Part shown: positions 10,758 to 22,128 of the stretch, in pieces
Numbering within the stretch: position 1 is the first letter of the stretch
Layout of the letters: each line of letters opens with the position of its first letter
Program-made: the position numbers and the translations under genes
The notes under the pieces: model-generated
What the model was told of the DNA's origin: nothing
The model's database searches: none
What the model saw: only the letters and a program-made list of their open reading frames with translations
Source: Pohlia nutans
Lineage: Eukaryota > Streptophyta > Bryopsida > Bryales > Mniaceae
DNA: 64,000 nt
Reading direction: 5' to 3'
Assembly (NCBI GenBank): GCA_022496805.1
Contig: CM040085.1
Coordinates: forward strand, 48,823,811-48,887,810

Positions 10758-12068
10758 ATGTGTGCATCTTGTGGTTCCTATGGTCACCTTCTCGAACAGT
10801 GTGCACTATACAACCCTCGGTCGATAGACTATTTGGTACCTGCAGCCCAGATTCAGCAGCAGCCTTCCTACCCAGCAGCTACACTCCCGACTTGGACGAC
10901 TGCTAGGAAACCGGTAGCAATGCCCACCTACAAGGAAGGTAAGTGTGCCATTACTCATGTCCATCGATTTATCAATGCCCTCACTTTGAATGGTGAAACT
11001 GATACGGCTATTACTATAGCCTTATTTGGAAATTTGCTAGTCGACGCGGCTAACTATAATTGGTTCTCGACTCAACAAACGTCCTACCCACACCAAGATT
11101 TACACGGCATTCTCGATGCCTTCAAACACCGCTACCAGGATATTGACAATGACGACCAGGCTTACCTACGTTTCCGTAGTATGAAACAAGATGCCAAAGA
11201 GTCGGTTGACGATTACTACGAACGGATGATGAAACTAGCCAGCCAGTTTGAGGTCCTTCCGGCTGATAATTTCCTACTAAGCAATTTCTGAGCTGGTCTG
11301 TTGAAGTATCTGCAGGTAGCCACAGTCGAACTACCGAGATCGACACTAGCCCAGGCCAAAAAATCGGCTAAGCTAGCAGAAAGCGGACTACCTAAGGAAC
11401 CTGACCCGACCTCTACCGAGCGGGCCGAGACTACCAAACGAGCATTTTGCAACCGATGCAAAAAGTCAGGCCATCTCGAACGCGATTGTTGGCTCAATCC
11501 AGAGAGCAAGATTGGAAAAAGGCGTGCAGCGGCTAATACGACAGTCCCGGTAGCAGCAGCCACACCAGTATCGACTACCTCCGAATCAAGGGGTCGACCG
11601 CCCCGGGATAGCACACTACGACGGATATTCCCTTGTTCTCTTTGCAAGACCTTGGACCATCCGACACACATGTGTCCCCTGCTGAAGGATCCGAAGGTCA
11701 TCAAATTCCTTAATCAGCAGATCAAAAACAAGCCCAACACATCGTCAGTAGTCATTGAAGAACTACCGAACACTACAGTTGGTGTCCTGACGGTCGCAGC
11801 GATTACCAGAAGCCAGTCGACCCCCGAGCAGTCGACTCCTGACGAGACCATGGGGACGACCGACTGGACTGCCCAAGAACTACTACGTGATCAAATGATG
11901 CAGGAAGTTCGTCAACTCCAAGCCGAGTTGGAAACACCGACTTCCACTAAAGACCCAAAGTCGACTGAGGACTCGCCCTCACTCGACTGGGACGCGGATG
12001 CATTACCGCAACAAACGATCACCCCTCGAGACGACCCAAACCAACCGACTCGGGCCATAGTCGACTAG
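10758..12068 (+). pseudogene. Ty3/gypsy gag with three CCHC zinc knuckles
   Basis: Capsid-like gag of an LTR retrotransposon, which packages element RNA. It holds a retrotransposon gag block (A-Y-L-R-F-R-S-M-K-Q near 11160). There are three C-x2-C-x4-H-x4-C knuckles: CASCGSYGHLLEQC at 10761, CNRCKKSGHLERDC at about 11447 and CSLCKTLDHPTHMC at about 11636. The first lies upstream of the capsid block, an unusual place. An in-frame TGA near 11289 interrupts the frame and the tail stops at 12066. The C-terminus is acidic with many Thr, Pro and Asp. Confidence 0.85.
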
Positions 12069-12620
12069 GGCAGCATTGCATTTGGCACCGTCTAGCAGCA
12101 GATCCTCGATCAACTGCAAGACTGCAAATTGCAGGTGTCCATCCGCGACTTACTACAGTTATCACCGACCCTCACCACACTTGTTCGGGATCGACTGACT
12201 CATCCTGACCCATGGTCGACTCCAGAGTCACCCGACTCGACTACAGAGGAGGTGATGATCGCCGCTGCAGCAGTCATCGACAAACACATGCCAGTCATCA
12301 CAGTCTCAGTCGGCAAAAATATGGTAGAAGACGTTCTGATTGATGGTGGATCCGGCGTCAATGTGATCACCGAAGACGAACGCCGACGCCTGGGACTATC
12401 CAAGCCCTCACTTGCACCATTCAACCTCAAGATGGCAAATGGCACTATAGCACAGCCCAAAGGATTGATAAGGGATGTCAAAATTCATATTCATGGCATC
12501 CCCTACATAGTCACTCTTATAGTCATCGACTGCTCGACAGTCAAGTGAGACTACCGGTTGTTACTCGGTCGACCCTGGCTTCGACACGCCAAAGTCATAC
12601 ACGACTAAGGCAACAACGAG
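12069..12620 (+). pseudogene. Gypsy aspartic protease
   Basis: Retropepsin-type protease that would cleave the gag-pol polyprotein. The active-site block reads V-L-I-D-G-G-S-G-V-N-V-I near 12336, with the usual D-(S/T)-G changed to D-G-G, a form seen in some plant gypsy elements. The second hallmark is the L-L-L-G-R-P-W-L block near 12562. The frame is continuous with gag and with RT but for stops near 12066, 12102, 12546 and 12606, so the polyprotein was once a single frame. Confidence 0.8.
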
Positions 12621-14654
12621 GTGCAGATCATGGGCAACGGCACCGTCAAGACCGTCAAGATAAATCGACAGTTAGGATACAAGGCGGTTACACCACATGC
12701 GCTAGTATGTTATAACTTTGCGGAAGGCATCACCGATGAGGAGGAGGAAATCTTGATGGCCTCCGACCCGACCCTCCACACAGTGGGCACAATCGACTGG
12801 AACCTCCTAGCTACCGAGTCGAAAGTCGACCAGACTAGGACAGAGTCGAAAGTCGACCAGACTAGGACAGAGTCGTCAGTCGACCAGACTAGGACAGAGT
12901 CGTCAGTCGACCAGACTAGGACAGAGTCGACAGTCGACCAGACTAGGACAGAGTCAACAGTCGACCAGACTAGGACAAAATCGACTACGACGGCCAGTAC
13001 TACTAGACACCAGGGTATTCAGCATACACCAGGAACAATGTTGGTGGACGAGACACCAATACAAGACAAACTGAGATTCATGGACATTGCCCATTGGAAT
13101 CACAATGAGGAGGATCGACTCGACCATATTAACGTCGGTACCTCTACCGACCCCAAGATGTTGAAGCTGAACGCGAATCTGAGCCCCAGTCTCAGAGCCA
13201 GTGCCGAATCCCTGTTCAAGGAGTTCATAGACATCTTTGCCTTCTCTTACGAAGATCTGCGAGGCATACTAGAACACATAGCGACTCATCGGATCGAGCT
13301 CGACCCGACCATCTCGCCTAGTCACCAGGCACGCTACCGCATGAACCCGAACTATGCACAAGCCGTGAAGGACGACTTGGAGCGGCTTCTAAAGGCAGGG
13401 TTCATTGCGCTAGTCGACCAGGCTACATGGCTATCCCCAATAGTCGTGGTTCCCAAAAAGAATGGGAAACTACGGATATGCGTGGATTTCCGTCGACTTA
13501 ATGCGGCAACCAAGAAAGACCCGTACCCCCTCCCGTTCACAGACGAGGTACTCGACGCAGTCATAGGCTATGAAGCCTACTCGTTCATCGACTGCTTCTC
13601 AGGCTACCACCAGGTATTGATCGACCCGATCAACCGCCCAAAAACAGCTTTCATCACCGAGTGGGGCGCGTACGTATGGGTCGTGATGCCGTTTGGATTG
13701 AAGAACGCCCCGCCTACCTACCAGCGCATCGTCAACCAGATCTTCAAAGAGTACCTGGGCGACTTCATGAAGCTATTCCTAGACGATTTCAGTGTCTACA
13801 GCGACATCGACTCCCACCTACCGAAACTCAGACTAGTCTTTGACCAATGTCGACAGTACGGGGTAAGCCTCAACCTAGAAAAGTGTATCTTCTATGTCCC
13901 TTCTGGTGTAATTTTGGGCTACATTGTAGGGCGGGAAGGCAAGTTTCCGGATCCAAAGAAGATCCAGGCCCTAGTCGACATGCCACCACCGAAGGACGTC
14001 AAAGCCATTCAGACGTTCAACGGACTAGCCCAGTTCAACCGATGCTTCATCAAAAATTATGCTGCCATCATGGAGCCCATCACCAAGCTGACCACGAAAG
14101 GCAAACCGTTCAACTGGACGCCGGCTTGTGCGACAGCATACCAGACTATCAAGGATCGATACCAGACTGCACCAATCCTGATCGGAGTCGACTGGTCCCT
14201 TGACTTCCACATACACACAGACGCATCCGACATAGCAGTCGGGGCGATGCTAGCACAGAACCCGACCGGCAACATCGACCAACCGATAGCCTACGCTTCC
14301 CGACTACTCAACAAAGCAGAGAAGAACTATACAACAACCGAGAAGGAAGCCCTCGCAATGGTGTACGCCATCAACAAATTCCGTCATTACCTCCTCGGTA
14401 ATAAATTTGTCTTCTATGTCGACCACCTAGCGCTCCAGTACTTGATCAACAAACCCCAGGTATCGGGTCGACTGGCATGCTGGCTACTACTTTTTCTTGA
14501 ATTCGACTTCACTGTGGTTTATAAACCAGGAAAAACGCATGGAGTAGCCGAAGCACTATCAAGAAATGAAGGGGCCAAGCCAGCCATAGGATACCCGACC
14601 AGTCAGTCGACGCGCAGCTCTTTTCCACCGAACCCGACTGGCTACACCCGATAG
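12621..14654 (+). pseudogene. Ty3/gypsy reverse transcriptase and RNase H
   Basis: Polymerase core of the LTR retrotransposon, copying element RNA into DNA. Residues about 70-124 are six copies of a nonapeptide T-E-S-x-V-D-Q-T-R. The RT follows: W-L-S-P-I-V-V-V-P-K-K-N-G-K, V-D-F-R-R-L-N, the active site F-L-D-D (13779-13790) and L-G-Y. The RNase H domain has H-T-D-A-S-D, T-E-K-E-A-L and a Y-V-D-H block. The module order and motifs are those of plant-type Ty3/gypsy elements. The 677-codon stretch is open, but a frameshift near 14600 separates it from integrase. Confidence 0.93.
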
Positions 14655-15946
14655 TCGACTACTTGACTACCGGGACCTTTCCAGCCTACATGACGAAGGA
14701 AGCTCGCAAGCGAATAGCTCACAAAGCCATCCCGTACCAAGTACTCGACGGCCGACTGTACCGACTCGGTAAGGACTACCAGCTCCGACAAGTCCTAACC
14801 GGCAGTCAGCCTACAACAATCCTCCAAGAATTACACAAAGGCAACGTTGGAGGACATTTTTCTCATGACATCACTATACGAAAAATACTAGACGCAGGCT
14901 ACTAGTGGCCGACTCTACACCAAGACGCTGTGCGGTACTGCCAGTCGTGTCATGAATGCCAGATGACAGGCGGCTTACCCAAGACCGTCTCCTCCAAGCT
15001 CGTCACCCAACTACCGGCGGAACCCTTCATGAAATGGGGACTCGACTTCATCGGCCCTGTCAAGAAGACCCGACATACAGCCTGTCGATACATTCTGGTG
15101 GCTACCGACTATGCCACCAAATGGGTCGAGGCTCGAGCTCTCCGAGGAAACACCGCCAGGGAAACCGCACAGTTCCTGTACGAGGCAATCCTTACCCGGT
15201 TTGGTTGTCCACTTCACTTAGTAAACGACCAAGGTGCTCATTTTATCAATAGCACGGTCCACACCCTCACCGAACATTTTTTACTTCGACATACGACCTC
15301 CACAACCTACTACCCACAAGGTAACGGCCAGGCAGAGTCAACCAACAAGATCATAGTCCGGATGTTGCAGAAGCTAGTCAACGAGAATCGAACCGACTGG
15401 GACTTACAGCTACATACAGTCCTCTTTGCGTACCGGACGGCATACAAGGTCATCACTGGTCACACCCCATTCCAATTGGTCTATGGTCTGGCACCATTGA
15501 TGCCTACCGAGTACATCATCCCGACTCAACGGTCGAGAGCGACTACCGACTTCACACCCAGGCGAGTACTAGCAGCCCGCGTATCCGACCTGGAAAAATT
15601 GGATGAGAGTCGACTAGCAGCTGCCATCCAGCATGGCGAAAAGCAGTGGAACCGAGCACAGTGGGTCCAGACCCAGGGCCAGTCGACTCTGTACAACGTA
15701 GGCGACTACGTCCTATGGCACCCGAAAGGTACGAATGTCCATGCCGGTAAACTCCGTAGCAAATGGTTCGGCCCGTATCGAGTACAGTACGCCCTCCCCA
15801 ACAACACTGTCCTCCTAGTCAGTCTCCAACACTTCGACCCCGACCCGATAGTAATCAATGTCAACAAACTTAAACCCGACGGAGTCCTATACGATAGCTT
15901 CCCCACGGATTTGTCAAGCCCACCCACTAGTAAATCTGACATCTAG
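14605..15946 (+). pseudogene. Gypsy integrase
   Basis: Inserts the cDNA into the genome. An N-terminal H-H-C-C zinc site is visible (H-K-G-N-V-G-G-H then C-Q-S-C-H-E-C), interrupted by one in-frame TAG at about 14903. The catalytic core carries the D-D-E triad in G-L-D-F-I-G, V-N-D-Q-G-A-H-F and Q-G-N-G-Q-A-E-S. A C-terminal domain with W-F-G-P-Y-R-V follows, lacking an obvious chromodomain. The start is set where the frame becomes continuous with RT after the frameshift near 14600. Confidence 0.92.
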
Positions 15947-16009
15947 TCAATGCTAGTACAGAATGAAGATGAGCCCGGCCGACACAAGCCAACTGCTGTA
16001 GCCATAGCC

Positions 16010-16390
16010 ACTGTCGGTCGACTCGTCTGGTCCACCCGACTGGTCAAACCCTAGACTAGCCGCCATATTTAAGGACACCGACATCTGTAGCCGTAGCCAC
16101 AGTTGCTCGACTCGACTGGTCGTCTCCATTAGTCAACCCGACTGGTCAAACCCTAGACCAGCCGCTATATTTATGGGCGCCGCTCTCTGTAGCTGTAGCC
16201 CTAGTCGGTCGACTCGATTGGTCGACTCAACTGGTCAACCTGACTGGTCAAACCCTAGACCAGCCGCCATATTTATGGGCGCCGCCCTCTGTAGCCGTAG
16301 CCCTAGTCGGTCGACTCAACTGGTCAACCTGACTAGTCGAACCCTAGACCAGCCGCCACATTTATGGGTGCCGACCTCACCTATCACATC
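16010..16390 (+). repeat. Four roughly 100-bp repeats with a CCATATTTATGGGCGCCG core
   Basis: Between integrase and the extra ORF, a unit with AAACCCTAGACCAGCCGCCA, then a TATTTAT-like run, then TAGCCGTAGCC and repeated GTCGACT words is repeated about four times with drift. Each unit presents a TATA-like element in GC-rich surroundings, so a promoter role for the downstream ORF is possible but only inferred. Confidence 0.65.
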
Positions 16391-16430
16391 AGTTTTGAAT
16401 GCGAGGCCAATAGGGCAAGTATTTAGCACT

Positions 16431-17018
16431 ATGGCCGCGCCCCTTCTTCCCCCTCTTGCTTCACCGCCATTTCCCTTAGTTTCTCCTCCCCTCGACCAAC
16501 TACAGCTCAACCACCCCGACTTGAAGATTCCACCAGTCGACGAAGAAGAAGACGAAGATAAGAGCCACCACGAACCCGACCATTCACTCTGGGAGAACCA
16601 GTCGACTGACGACGACGAGGTAGTGACTACCGATGTCAAGTTGAGTGAAGACGAGGACGCGGACAATAGTGAGTCGACCAACGAAGACGAGGACAGAGAC
16701 CAGCAGCAGGAGGAACAGCAGGCACCACCAGCCGACCCACAAGAAGCGGAGCAGCAACAACCACCAGCACAGCAGCAGCCAACCACCGAAGAGGAGCGAC
16801 AGCCTCCACCACAGCAGCAGCAGGGCGAGCAGCCCCAAGCACCCGACCAGAAAACAGCAGCAAGCACACCAACAGCAGTCGACACTCGAGTCGACTCACC
16901 CACCACATTCTCTTCAGCAGTCCCCCGGCTTCGACTTTTCAGAGATGCCTGCAGGAATCACCTTCCCCATCATGACCCAAGACTACAACGACATCAACCA
17001 GTGACGAGTCGACAATAG
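16431..17018 (+). CDS. Extra ORF of the gypsy element, acidic and Gln/Pro-rich
   Basis: An open frame of about 195 codons starting at the ATG 16431 and lying between integrase and the 3' LTR on the coding strand. It opens with a Pro/Leu-rich stretch, then an Asp/Glu-rich middle, a long Gln/Pro/Glu region and a short basic end. No known domain is recognised. Additional ORFs in this place occur in several plant Ty3/gypsy groups. It has no stop although the pol frames do, but low-complexity sequence of this kind stays open easily. The reading extends upstream to 16173 through the repeats. Confidence 0.5.
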   Translation: MAAPLLPPLASPPFPLVSPPLDQLQLNHPDLKIPPVDEEEDEDKSHHEPDHSLWENQSTDDDEVVTTDVKLSEDEDADNSESTNEDEDRDQQQEEQQAPPADPQEAEQQQPPAQQQPTTEEERQPPPQQQQGEQPQAPDQKTAASTPTAVDTRVDSPTTFSSAVPRLRLFRDACRNHLPHHDPRLQRHQPVTSRQ

Positions 17019-17133
17019 TACGGGTCGACTACTCGCAGACGTCTCAACCACGGGTAATTTTGTCACTCCTCGTGACCATTTTCCCTAGTCACCTACCGGG
17101 GTAGACTAAAGTCCACAGGAGTGTACTTAGCTC

Positions 17134-17146
17134 AGAGGGAGGGCAA
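17134..17146 (+). promoter_or_regulatory. Polypurine tract of the gypsy element
   Basis: Purine-rich run AGAGGGAGGGCAA directly before the TG of the 3' LTR, the usual primer site for second-strand synthesis. Confidence 0.75.
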
Positions 17147-17689
17147 TGTTAACCGAATATTTGTTGGATATTCCCTTAGGCTAAGTATAGGCTAGTCTAT
17201 ACCCGGCAGGTATAGACCCGGCAAGCGATACCCGGTAGTACAGACTGGCACAGACTGGTCGACCCGACTTTTTCGGTCGACCAGTCTGACACACTGTCAG
17301 ACTAGTCTCCTATATGTACTGCCCCTCTCGTTGAGAGGGTTGTTGCTATGCATTTTGTTCATCTTCTTGGCAGCTTCAGTTGTACTTCGTTTTTGTCTTA
17401 ACTCTTCTTGTGCGCACTAGTATGTTAGACTACTGCTGTTAGACTACTGCTGTTTCTTGCTCTTGTATCGCTCTTTGTGGTTGTATCTTGATTAGTTGCA
17501 GTAGTCTGTGGGTATGCAGGAGTGGACTCTCTAGCATACTGGTGCTTTTTCCTAGTTGACAGTACGTTCTCCGTTGTAGAAACCTCTTACTACTCCCCTC
17601 AATCTCTAGCGACTAGTCTAGCGTAGAGTAGTCTTGTGAGGAGTAGTCTCATTCGTTTAAGGTCGGTTCCTAGAAAAACCCCCTTAACA
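17147..17689 (+). mobile_element. Gypsy 3' LTR, 543 bp
   Basis: Starts TGTTAACCG and ends CCCTTAACA, an inverted TGTTAA/TTAACA pair, right after the polypurine tract. It includes a TATATG run near 17310 ahead of a T-rich region. The flank after it is GTATG. No second copy was found upstream of gag, so the element is truncated at its 5' side and its target duplication cannot be checked. Confidence 0.85.
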
Positions 17690-18453
17690 GTATGATTGGT
17701 TAAAACTAAACATTCTATTCTAAAATTTTAAAAGCAAAATTTTCAAAGGAGAGAACATCATTAGTTTCCTGAAGTAGTAAGTTTTATAACACTAAGACAA
17801 TATTGAGGTCAATTTCGTTGAAAAATTCCTTACTAAACCTCAATATTGCAAATGAAATGTATCAAACAACACTAGAACATGATCTCTCCCCCCAATTTTG
17901 ACAAGATATTAAAATTTGAAAATGTCATTTCCTAATCATGGGCAGTCACTGCTATATGGGGTGCGACCAGAAAATGGTCGATTGGTCACTTAGGGGCTAA
18001 TGAGTTCAATTGATTGAATGTTTCAAAAAAATGGATTACTGTGTAGAAACAAAAAGAAGATTCCAAGTTTCCAGCACAGAGATTCAGAGAAGAAAAAAAA
18101 AGGTTCATAGATGACTAACTGTCGTCCCATTCAAGTGGATTTATTTGTTTGAGCGTCCATGTGATTGTTTCTGATGGAGTTGAAAGTCAGTCAGCAGCCG
18201 AAGTGTGTCAAAATTCACCCTCAACAGCTTTAATTTAGGGAATATCAGCCTGCTTGTTTCTTGTTATTGTTTGTCAGGGATGATGAAAGTCTGCAAAATT
18301 GCAGTTATATAATCCAATTACATAAAACACCCATTCTAGTACTAAATGATTACAAAACAGACTCATATTATTTTAAGTTATCTATGTGAAAAGAGAATGA
18401 CTTTGGTATCTTGTCATATGCTAGACTTCAAATTTTGAAATGGCAAGCACTTA

Positions 18454-18571
18454 CACTAGTAGAAAAGGTGGCGCCCTTGGGACATGCCCAGGCAAAATCA
18501 CTATGCATGCGTGGAATTGAGCATTGCTTACGTGGGCATCTCCCTCGGCAGTGCCACCTTTTCTACTAGTG
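18454..18571 (+). mobile_element. 118-bp CACTA-type MITE
   Basis: Perfect inverted ends CACTAGTAGAAAAGGTGGC and its complement, flanked by a 3-bp duplication TTA on both sides, the length expected for CACTA elements. It shares the CACTAGTAGAAA start with the large element around it, so the same transposase could act on both. Confidence 0.9.
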
Positions 18572-19318
18572 TTAGAGCATGCCCAACAACATGGGAATGC
18601 AGCAACCCATTGTTAGGATACTAAAAGTTTGTGGTAAATATGACCCCAATAGTTATGTACCATACGCTAAAAAAATGAAAACTTGGAAAATGTCATTTTC
18701 TGCCGATGGGTAGTCACTGTTGTTTGGGCTGCAATTAGAAAATGGTTGAGCAGTCATTTAATTTAGGGATTAAAAAAAATTCAAATTACATAAAACTTCA
18801 ACCATCGTGTTTAAATTTTTCCCAAATAAGGTTGTTTTAAATGTTTTAAGTGTTTTGAAAGTCATAATTGTGTGCTTTGATGCCTTTCAACCTTGGAAAT
18901 TATGTTCACAATCTTGTTAAGAGTTTGTATAAAGAATTTAAAACCAATTGGATCTATTTGTCATAGGTGCTAGAAATTGTTCAAAAGTAAAAAAAATCAC
19001 CTTTTGAAAAATTGAGTCCTTAAATTGCAAAAGATTAAAAAGATTCTGTATTATTCCAATAGATTCTAGAATATTCCGATAGATTCTAGACTATTCCAAA
19101 AAAAATCCAAAAAAATTCCAAAAAAATTCCAAAAAAATTCCACATTTACTAAAATTTTGTTGATTTGGTCATTGTACTATTCAAATCAACAAAAAGTAGG
19201 CAGCAAACTGTTGATTTTTACAAAAAGTTTAAAAATCAGTGAAATCGGTCATTGCAGTGCCCCAAACAACATAGATCTGTTGATTTTCTGTTGATTTGGT
19301 CATGATTTTCTAGTAGTG

Positions 19319-20492
19319 ACATACAAATTCTTCACTAGCACCCTAACATGTATACTATCAACATACGGTAAAAAACACCAAATTCTACACGACAGCCAAG
19401 AAGGTTTCAGAGCCGAAAGAAGCACATCTAGACAACTGCAACTTCTCATAGCAGCCCTCAAAGATGCAAGATTCACGAACCAAGACATATACCTACTATA
19501 TATTGACTTTAAAAATGCACGACTACTAGCCATAATGAAAGACCTAGCTTACCCCAAAGAAGCAGTCACACTAGCAAGAAACATATACACAAACTCCAAC
19601 ACTATATTCACTGGTGAACACTTCGAAAAAATAAAACCAATACCAATCCAAAGAGGCACCATACAAGGCGACACGCTAAACCCATACCTATTCCTAATTT
19701 TTCTAGAACCCTCCTCCGATGGTTACAACGTGGAAATAACGGATACACATTTGGCACATCTCAAACTACAATCAGCTCAGTAGCATATGCAGATGATTTA
19801 GCAGCTCTTACAAACAACCTCCAATCAATCCAAACCCAATTAAACAAACTAGACAAATACTGTGAATGGGCCGGAATGGACCTAGGAGTACCAAAATGCG
19901 CCATCACCGGCTGCCCCAACAAATCCAAAACAAACCCCAACATGTTTAAAACACAAATACAAGCCCAAAACATCAACTACAGAAACCAACCACTTCCCAT
20001 CCTCCACCAAAATGAACCGTATATATACCTAGGCATACAACTGGTGCGGTGGTGCCCTCACTAAAATGGAAACTCCAAACGCACATGACATCAACCAAAG
20101 TAATAGACCAATGTAAACAACTAGTAAACTGCCCAACAACAATCAAACAAAAAATCAGCATGGTAGACACTGTCATCCAAGCTGGCATCGCCTACAGTTT
20201 TTATGCAGTCCTATATTCTCTACCCACCATCAAAAAACTCGATAAGAAGATTATTGGCATTCAAAAAACAATATGCGGATTGCCAAAGTGTACTGCAAAC
20301 GTAATCACACAACTCCCTCAAGATCTATTCAGATTAGAAGCCTTCTCATTTGTTAAAAAATGTTTACCTTTGGTGCATTGGGGAACAACTAAGAAATGCA
20401 CTTAACGACCCTGGACGACTAGGTACAATATACAAAGGCCTCATCCAACACATACTCGCCAAATACGGAGGCGCAATAGACATACCACGTAT
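19319..20492 (+). pseudogene. LINE ORF2, segment 5: reverse transcriptase core
   Basis: RT palm of the LINE. It shows Q-E-G-F-R-A-E-R-S-T (19398), the motif A region Y-I-D-F-K-N-A directly followed by R-L-L-A-I (about 19500), G-T-I-Q-G-D-T-L-N-P-Y-L-F (about 19660), and the catalytic Y-A-D-D at 19786-19797. About six residues normally expected after F-K-N-A in motif A (the A-F-x-S-x-D-H type) are missing. Frameshifts occur near 19710, 20045 and 20385. The fragment ends at the CGTAT duplication at 20488-20492 and continues in frame at 22134. Confidence 0.85.
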
Positions 20493-22128
20493 TGTTAATC
20501 GGAAAAGCTTGGAGGTCAAACCACCCAAGGAAACGTATAGTGGAGGTTCTTTAGTTTAAGAAAGATCAGATACTCTATTGTAACGTGATTTAAGGTCACT
20601 TGTAAGGTAGTTTTGTATTCTAGTTTGATTATTGTGAGAAATAAAGATAAATAAACCAATTGGATATAGGTATAGGGTACACTCTTTATCCTATCTCTAG
20701 TTTCCGTCCATGACTTATGAATGCAACAATACAAATATGCAGTCCATGTCTTATCCTAGTGTGTTGGCTCAGAAACAAAGGCAAGCTTTTAGCTTGAAGG
20801 GATCACAAAAAATATAGCTCAAGGCACAATGATAACAGTTTCCCTGTTGCATTTGCTCAAGGCATAGTCTCACAGTATTTGCTTATAGCATCACTCATTC
20901 ATCATTCCACCCACATGTTAGTATTAAAATATTGCTTATAGCATGGAGTCATCACTTTGCTCTAGGCATTTGTTCCTCTGTTTGCTTATAGCATTTAACA
21001 TAATAATTTGCTCAAGGCAATGTACTCCAACCACATAGCATTATGCTTGTAATATCGCTTTTAGCGTTACAATTCCCATGTTGCTCTAGGCAGTACTCAG
21101 ATTGATTTTCTTATAGCATTCTCCTAATTCAATTGCTCAAAGCACTACAACATCGGGTCACTGTCTTTAGTATTCTCAACCACCTGCACACATTGCTTAT
21201 AGCATACTCAAAGACTCAATTGCTTTAAGCTTGAACAATTTTCTTACAGCAGAAGTACATCAACATAGATTGTTGCTTATAGCATTGACAGATGACAATT
21301 AGCTTTAAGTTTAGAAAACTCAAGAGGCTCTCTCATAAGTGATCTTCCATTGTTGATTTATCACAACTTTGGAACTTGTAAACATCTACAATTTTTATTA
21401 CTCACTCACTACTCTCAACAATTATTGCTCAAAGGCTTGCACTCTGATTACGCTCAACAATTGCTTTAAGCAGTTACACCATCACTAATTGCTTCTAAGC
21501 TTAATCAATTCATTCCACAGGTTCAACCTATAACTGCATACACGCAATTTCTAACAACTTAAATGATTTCTTTAAGCACACACAGATTCACAAATGTTGC
21601 TTCAAAGCTACCACAATTGCTTTAAGCAATTAAATATTGAATAGCTTTAAGCGCAAAATATAACACACTTTGCTTTAAGCTTTGATCACCAAAATTTTCC
21701 TCTCACAAGAAATCACACACACAAGTGCCCAATCACTGGGACTTATAGATTCCACACACACTTTATCAAAATAATCGCTTTAAGCGTTCTATTTATTATA
21801 ATTGTTTTTACACGAATTCAAAGAAAATGTACTTGCACTAAAAATTGGAGCCAGATCTCACACCTGCTACTGCTCCAAGCTCCAAAGAAAACGAGAGAGA
21901 GATAAAAAACATAACACCTTTAGTACCCATCTACAAGCTCAAAGCAACTCCTCAAATCACAACCAGTCTAACCATCTTAACTTCCTAACCGCTTTTAAAC
22001 TACTTTGAGGTTTGACATAAAAAACTTCAAAAGAGTTCACACTATAGCTAAATCTAAAAGTGTTTAGAACCCTATTTACACTAAAAGAACAAAAAAATCA
22101 AAATTCTCACTAACTTTTTGCGTTCACA
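20493..22128. mobile_element. 1.64-kb solo-LTR-like element with GCTTATAGCA-type repeats
   Basis: Begins TGTTAATCGG, ends GCGTTCACA, and is flanked by CGTAT on both sides (20488-20492 and 22129-22133): TG...CA ends with a 5-bp duplication. Removing it plus one CGTAT joins D-I-P-R-I to K-H-Q-D-C in the LINE frame. Between about 20850 and 21800 a short word (TTGCTTATAGCA, TTGCTCAAGGCA, TTGCTTTAAGC and variants) recurs dozens of times. AATAAA hexamers lie at 20638-20655. No coding region or second LTR is seen. Confidence 0.8.

Larger units (their letters stand above)
9516..19318. mobile_element. CACTA-like DNA transposon ends enclosing SINE and gypsy sequence
   Basis: Left end CACTAGTAGAAATT, right end (complement) CACTACTAGAAAATC. 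Both are followed by sub-terminal repeats of TCAACAG / CTGTTGATTTGGTCA, a layout typical of CACTA (CMC/EnSpm) elements. No transposase was found, so this is a non-autonomous or gutted copy. The LINE RT frame resumes at 19319 in phase if CACTA at 9516-9520 is counted as host sequence, so the exact breakpoint is uncertain by about 5 bases and no clean 3-bp duplication is visible. Two similar noncoding blocks (17880-18020 and 18610-18790) lie in its right half. Confidence 0.65.

Noticed and set aside
12822..12983. A CRISPR-like array
   Set aside because: 27-bp units are contiguous without spacers, are in frame in a retrotransposon polyprotein, and the genome is eukaryotic.
16584..16906. Leu/Cys-rich open frames on the - strand opposite the gypsy extra ORF
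   Set aside because: They are antisense shadows of a CAG-rich coding strand.
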